This document shows positions 7,701 through 10,155 of a stretch of 10,155 nt of DNA, piece after piece (the first letter of the stretch is position 1; every line of letters begins with the position of its first letter). The position numbers and the translations under genes were made by a program. The notes under the pieces were generated by a model, which was given only the letters and a program-made list of their open reading frames with translations, had not been told where the DNA came from and did no database searches. The stretch comes from Thermoleophilia bacterium. GTDB taxonomy: Bacteria; Actinomycetota; Thermoleophilia; Gaiellales; Gaiellaceae. The stretch lies in assembly GCA_014534295.1 (NCBI GenBank), contig JACVRU010000058.1:1-10155 (forward strand). Direction: 5' to 3'.

Positions 7701-7939
7701 TCGTGAACGATCACCGCTTCGAGCTCGTGACGAAGGTTCGAGATGTGTGTCTGGAGCGTCGAGCGGGCTCCCGAAGTCGGCTCGTCTCCCCACAGGGCGT
7801 CGATCAGCGCCTCGACGGAAACCGCCTTCCCCGCCTCGGCCGCCAGTAGCGCGAGCGCCGTCCGCTGCTTCCGGCTTCCGAGCGGAACCGGAGCTCCGTC
7901 TCGCAGGACCTCGAGCGGCCCGAGGACACGAATGTGCAC
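4733..7939 (-). CDS. Membrane-anchored BTAD-type regulator with C-terminal WD40 propellers
   Basis: A 1068-residue protein (counting from the GTG at 7939). Residues 3-88 form an OmpR/SARP-type winged helix (starting IRVLGPLEVLRDG, with LIDALWGDEP and LQTHISNLRHEL). Residues about 94-240 are a helical BTAD domain. After a basic RRARRR (279-284) comes one transmembrane helix (about 285-307). Residues 315-372 resemble the helical linker (LDVDPERSILLGLEAAETT) that follows STAND NTPases in related regulators, yet no NTPase domain is present. From about 400 to 1036 I count 14 WD40-like units (for example VAFSPDGSRLAT), enough for two seven-bladed propellers. The tail LTDEECSKYL (1051-1060) is a conserved end in such WD40 proteins. 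By the positive-inside rule the DNA-binding half is cytoplasmic and the propellers are outside. The family start VHIRVLGPLEV and a promoter 6 nt upstream favour GTG 7939; an ATG at 7987 with GGAG before it would add 16 residues. A/T-ending codons make up 17 of the first 80, against 1 of 80 in the helicase, suggesting transfer. Confidence 0.88.
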   Translation of the reverse strand: MHIRVLGPLEVLRDGAPVPLGSRKQRTALALLAAEAGKAVSVEALIDALWGDEPTSGARSTLQTHISNLRHELEAVIVHENGAYRLDVEPGQVDAVQFEEEVTRTRDSGEADPAEASQRLRSVLALWRGPPYADLEPSFALEVEANRLEELRLEGLEMRIEAELAMGYHGQLATELDALCSEYPDRERFRAQHMLALYRSGRQGAALRAFQTTRMYLTEELGLEPSRELRELERRILNHDPSLDLDVEPLEVDYEALLSRWQRLRDSTGRATTADPAGRRARRRWIIPGLASLAATATLAATLVVMQDQQATDDARITEALQLATWARASLDVDPERSILLGLEAAETTRAHDGTVLPEAEHVLRDALSRLRTVVAVPNAGFDLDRAAPVAMERLVARAVGFDVGMSPDGARFVIDDKAVTWEDRARFDGGASATVDGAPTATVYDARTGAALLRLRGHVGSVESVEYSPNGRHIATAAQDRTTRIWDAATGAAVRTFPGAADRVRFDLEGRRVATVDFAKGTATVWDIETGRRLHTISRLTAKRSHTGFAVAFLPGERLVVARDRDLGSRIVVIDLASGEEVAAVEDAHPTYDLDVSSDGRLVAAAHPDRATIFRLPGLDVFDSVGQTGFYDRLFPNGQDITFSQDGTRLAAIGKVWEVTTSGVRDLLTPQREQELYEFSFSADGSRLVNAEGPLRGARVWDLSGAGRGEVLSVPGPDGDAPGDVELTSDGKWLVAPAAPEGAVRVWNIPTARLEWTLGSRDRWRARDVVDVAVSADDMLAAIASRDGTARVYALRTSARYRSPPYDGGAALSTVRGCKPDQRGRFCAVVGVAFSPDGSRLATLGADARLRVFDTTDGRLVRKMVVADRAHDAGRLDAPEPVAWSSDGTRVLVHSRSAVSVWDVQSGRVLQRFRHELGSGPAQAAWSPNGSLVLLGGRSGLSIRDAESGREVGQVATGHPVRGIAFGRGGTRLAIEAGGPVVVREWRDNRVGDEIARVPGGSLRTFALSPDGALLAVLDRDPRGGQRVRVHALDVNRLIEAARGRVTRSLTDEECSKYLRRACSHDG

Positions 7940-7945
7940 CTGAGC

Positions 7946-7975
7946 ACGATAGGACGGATCAGCCACGAACTCCAA
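7946..7975 (-). promoter_or_regulatory. Putative promoter giving a leaderless BTAD-regulator mRNA
   Basis: On the minus strand, TTGGAG (7975-7970), an 18-bp spacer and TATCGT (7951-7946, TANNNT) lie 6 nt before GTG 7939. The spacing predicts transcription starting at or near that GTG, and this promoter would lie inside the coding sequence if translation began at ATG 7987. Confidence 0.4.
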
Positions 7976-8035
7976 GTATGCGAGCATCCGCTCCAGAGGC
8001 GCTCCAGCCGGCTCACCTGAAAGGTAGAGAGGCGC

Positions 8036-8170
8036 TCAAGGCTCGATGTGGATCGAGTCGAGGATCGCACCCATGTCCGCGCGGCGCTCCACCGGCGAGT
8101 CGGGCGACCAGTTGGCCGGGATCAGCAGTCGAGTGCCCTCGACGTCGAGGATCCAGATCCCTCGGCCGAC
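8036..8170 (-). pseudogene. C-terminal fragment of a secreted-protein/lipoprotein-like gene
   Basis: Forty-four codons ending at TGA 8038-8036 read as a plausible protein end: GIWILDVEGTRLLIPANW, then SPDSPVERRADMGAI and finally LDSIHIEP. A strand with W-x-x-DV-x-GTRL-x-I followed by a helix ending in DSI-x-I is a familiar C-terminus of actinobacterial exported proteins of unknown function; I am recalling the pattern, not a named family. No start codon or upstream body exists in this frame, and coding character fades above about 8170, so the rest of the gene is lost or frameshifted. It lies about 100 bp upstream of the BTAD regulator on the same strand, so the two may once have been neighbours in one unit. 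Confidence 0.5.
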
Positions 8171-8180
8171 GCCGCCTCGC

Positions 8181-8403
8181 CTATGCGGCGGCCGGCTCGA
8201 GGCACTGAACGATCCAGGTGGAGATCGTGATGCTCAACGCGGCTTGCCAGAAACGCGCTGACGACCTCTTCGGCCGACTCGAGCCCGGCGACGATCCCCT
8301 CGAAGTCGGTCGCCGTGTCGACGACTCAGACGTCGACCTCGGCGAGCACCCGATCAAGGTCATCGCGGTCGTCGGCATGCGCCTCGAGGAACGACGGGTC
8401 GTC
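8181..8403 (-). pseudogene. Decayed gene fragment with an in-frame stop and a frameshift
   Basis: Minus-strand reading from just after a TAA (8406-8404) gives an acidic, G/C-ending coding stretch, DDPSFLEAHADDRDD then LDRVLAEVDV. It hits TGA at 8328-8326 and continues in the same frame as VVDTATDFEGIVAGLES then AEEVVSAFLA to about 8250. TGG to TGA would explain the stop. From about 8245 the coding look passes to another frame, with ALSITISTWIVQCLEPAAA ending at TAG 8183-8181. One nonsense change and one frameshift would thus join three pieces into one former protein of at least 70 residues. I do not recognise the family. It may be the upstream part of the neighbouring fragment or a separate gene. 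A plus-strand ORF over the same bases is less convincing. Confidence 0.35.
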
Positions 8404-8486
8404 TTAATCCTGCGGGGCGTCAGGCGCCCGCTGAGCGACCGCAGGCGGCCGCTGGATCGCGCGGGCAGCGGCTCGGCAGGACGCCG

Positions 8487-8636
8487 CTAGAGCGGCTCGA
8501 CTTCCTCGCAGTGCTCGGCCGCCCACGCGAGGAGCGCCACGTCCTCGGCGGCGTCCGGATCGTCCTCGTCAAGCTCACGAAACGTGAGCGTCCTCCGGAC
8601 CGATGCGCTCGGCGGCCGCGGGTAGCTCTGCGTCAC
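8487..8636 (-). CDS. Possible small acidic protein overlapping the 3' end of the permease gene
   Basis: A 49-codon frame from GTG 8636 to TAG 8489-8487 overlaps the last 62 bp of the permease gene in a different frame and runs 88 bp past its stop. The part beyond the overlap is strongly acidic with mostly G/C-ending codons (about 26 of 30): FRELDEDDPDAAEDV then ALLAWAAEHCEEVEPL. No Shine-Dalgarno is seen before the GTG, and the frame stays open further upstream inside the permease, so the start is uncertain. It could be a translationally coupled small protein, the leftover of a longer gene, or the old C-terminus of the permease after a frameshift. Confidence 0.3.
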   Translation of the reverse strand: MTQSYPRPPSASVRRTLTFRELDEDDPDAAEDVALLAWAAEHCEEVEPL

Positions 8637-10155
8637 CGCCGCGGGCCAGGCGCTCGTCAGCGACCGCTTGCCCGGCGGCGTGCGCAGCCTCGTGGCCCGT
8701 TACGGCGGCCAGGAAGTCGCTTCTCCGGAGGGCCTGCAGCCGGCTCTCCACCAGACTGGTCACGGTCGCGGTCCGCGGCACGCCGTGCAGGAGCGCGATC
8801 TCGCCGAAGTAGTCGCCCGGGCCGGCCGTGCCGCGGACGCCGCCGGCGTCGATCTCGACGGCGCCCTCGGCGAGGATGAAGAAGCGGTCACCGACGTCGC
8901 CCGCCTGGATCACCGTCTCGCCCGGGGGGACGGTGATCGCCTCGAGGTTCGCCGCCAGGCGCTCCTTCGCGGCCAGCGAGAGCGGGGCGAAGATCGGCAC
9001 GCGCTCGATCAGCTCCACGCCCGGGACCGGGGCGATCTCCCGGTCGATCGCGGCGAGCCGCCGGTACGAGAGCAGCGTCAGCAGCGGCAGCACCGAGCCC
9101 ACCGCCACGAAAGCGGCGCGGGGGCCGATCGCACCGACGATCGCCGGGGCGGCGATCGAGCCCAGCGCGACGCCGGCCATCGCGAGGCTCCAGATCGTGC
9201 CGAGCGCGCGAGTCAGGACCCGGTCGGGGACGAGTCGCTGCAGCAGCGTGAAGACGGCGACGTCCTCCACGCTGTTGGCGGCGCCGACGACGGCGAGCAG
9301 GAGGAGGGCAGCCACGAGCTCGGACGACGGGGCGATCAGGACGATGGGCATGCCCCAGAAGACGAGCGAGATGCCGAACGGAACCGCGAGCCGGCGCCCG
9401 CGCAGCGTCATCGCGCCGACGGCACCCAGCAGGCCCCCGACGCCGATCGATGCCGTCAGGTAGCCGACCGCCTCCGCTCCGGCGTCGAGCACCCGGAACG
9501 CGCCCACGACGATCAGCACGTTGAGGCAGCCGCGGACGAACGTCTGGGCGACCATCAGGCCGACGACGAGGCGAGTCCTCGGTGTCCGGAGGATGGCGTG
9601 GAACCCCGCGGCGAACATCCGCCGCGGCGCCGCGCCGCCTGAGCTCAAGGCGACGTCGACACGGCCGCGAACGCGGACGCGCCAGACCGGCACCGCGGCG
9701 AGCACGAGGGTTGCGGCGCCGACGGCGAAGACGGCCCCGGCGTCGGCGAGTGCCACGAGCGCAGCCGCGAGCAGCGGGCCGGCGAGGGTGCCGAGGCTCT
9801 CGATCGTGGACGTGGCGCCGTTCGCAGCGATCAGCTCCCGCGGTGTCCGCGCCAGCGAGGGGAGGAGCGCCTGCAGCGCCGGCCTGATCAGCGTGACTGC
9901 CAGCCCGACCAGGGCGGCGAGCGCGAAGACGACGGCGCCGGCATCCGCGGCGAAGGCGGCCGCCGACCCGGCGAGGGCGGCGGCGCCGACGAGGATCATC
10001 GCGAGCAGGAAGCGCTCGCGCGGGAAGCGGTCGCCGAGGGAGGCCGCGAACGGGGCGACGAGGGCGTCCCGCTGAAGCCTGAGGTGGCCGGCGACACCGC
10101 CAGATGCGGCCGCGCCGCACGGGTAGGCGAAGATGCCGATGGCGACGTAGTGGGC
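8575..10155 (-). CDS. MFS permease fused to a cyclic-nucleotide-binding domain (5' end outside window)
   Basis: The frame is open from the right edge (codon 10155-10153) to TGA 8577-8575, giving at least 526 residues; an internal ATG at 9999 is not the true start. Counting from the edge, twelve hydrophobic segments fill residues 1-364, with the MFS motif A loop LGDRFPRER at 40-48 between the second and third, so only a short N-terminus is missing. Residues about 386-492 form a cNMP-binding domain: PPGETVIQAGDVGDRFFILAEG is split here as PPGETVIQAGD and DRFFILAEGAVEI, then the phosphate-binding cassette FGEIALLHGVPRTATV with E452 and R461. This suggests transport or signalling gated by cAMP or a related nucleotide at the cytoplasmic face; the substrate is unknown. 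Residues 12-31 are odd: HLRLQRDAL places charges where the second helix should be hydrophobic. Codon use is typical of the core genes. MFS-cNMP fusions occur in actinobacteria. Confidence 0.88.
   Translation of the reverse strand, partial: AHYVAIGIFAYPCGAAASGGVAGHLRLQRDALVAPFAASLGDRFPRERFLLAMILVGAAALAGSAAAFAADAGAVVFALAALVGLAVTLIRPALQALLPSLARTPRELIAANGATSTIESLGTLAGPLLAAALVALADAGAVFAVGAATLVLAAVPVWRVRVRGRVDVALSSGGAAPRRMFAAGFHAILRTPRTRLVVGLMVAQTFVRGCLNVLIVVGAFRVLDAGAEAVGYLTASIGVGGLLGAVGAMTLRGRRLAVPFGISLVFWGMPIVLIAPSSELVAALLLLAVVGAANSVEDVAVFTLLQRLVPDRVLTRALGTIWSLAMAGVALGSIAAPAIVGAIGPRAAFVAVGSVLPLLTLLSYRRLAAIDREIAPVPGVELIERVPIFAPLSLAAKERLAANLEAITVPPGETVIQAGDVGDRFFILAEGAVEIDAGGVRGTAGPGDYFGEIALLHGVPRTATVTSLVESRLQALRRSDFLAAVTGHEAAHAAGQAVADERLARGGDAELPAAAERIGPEDAHVS

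Noticed and set aside
8415..8429. Hairpin GGGCG-TCAGG-CGCCC as a terminator
   Set aside because: The stem is only 5 bp and no T tract follows on either strand.
8218..8490. Plus-strand 90-codon ORF opposite the decayed fragments
   Set aside because: No ribosome binding site, an Arg-rich low-complexity tail, and the minus-strand readings over the same bases look more like real protein ends. Not fully excluded.
4477..8600. Third copy of the tRNA core that would make the BTAD block a complete island
   Set aside because: I looked for the 40-bp core or its conspicuous TTCGAGCCCAGTACCGC part to the right and found none in this window.
1..10155. CRISPR array, rRNA or insertion sequence
   Set aside because: No regularly spaced repeats, rRNA signatures, transposase-like protein or terminal inverted repeats were seen.

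Overview
The window looks like chromosomal DNA from a very GC-rich actinobacterium (Actinomycetota). The Thermoleophilia (Gaiellales/Solirubrobacterales type) is my best guess, from protein style only. Supporting signs are near-saturated G/C at third codon positions in the core genes (1 of the first 80 helicase codons ends in A/T), GTG starts, and TANNNT -10 boxes placed only 6-10 nt before start codons, which suggests leaderless or near-leaderless mRNAs. The two-domain Eis-type acetyltransferase also fits.

Left part (1-4276, plus strand): the last codons of an unidentified membrane protein; a complete UvrD/PcrA helicase; an Eis-type GNAT acetyltransferase translationally coupled to it by an ATGA overlap; a small secreted M23 (LytM) zinc peptidase; and a tRNA-Val(GAC), whose -10 box overlaps the stop codon of the peptidase gene.

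Middle (4231-4476): the anticodon-loop-to-3'-end part of the tRNA is repeated exactly (40 bp) 206 bp downstream. This is the usual footprint of a tyrosine-recombinase element that integrated into the tRNA. Only about 170 bp lie between the copies: the tRNA terminator, a spaced direct repeat and no gene. It is best read as a collapsed element.

Right part (4733-10155, all genes on the minus strand): a large accessory-looking regulator with a SARP-type winged helix and BTAD domain, one transmembrane helix, and 14 recognisable WD40-like units. It has clearly lower third-position GC than its neighbours. Upstream of it lie about 370 bp of decayed gene fragments and a possible 49-residue acidic ORF. 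The last gene is a 12-TM MFS permease fused to a C-terminal cyclic-nucleotide-binding domain, running off the right edge.

The most interesting object is the BTAD-TM-double-propeller protein. It appears to have a cytoplasmic DNA-binding half and an extracytoplasmic sensor half. It keeps the linker normally found after a STAND NTPase but lacks the NTPase itself, and it sits between an old tRNA attachment site and a gene graveyard.
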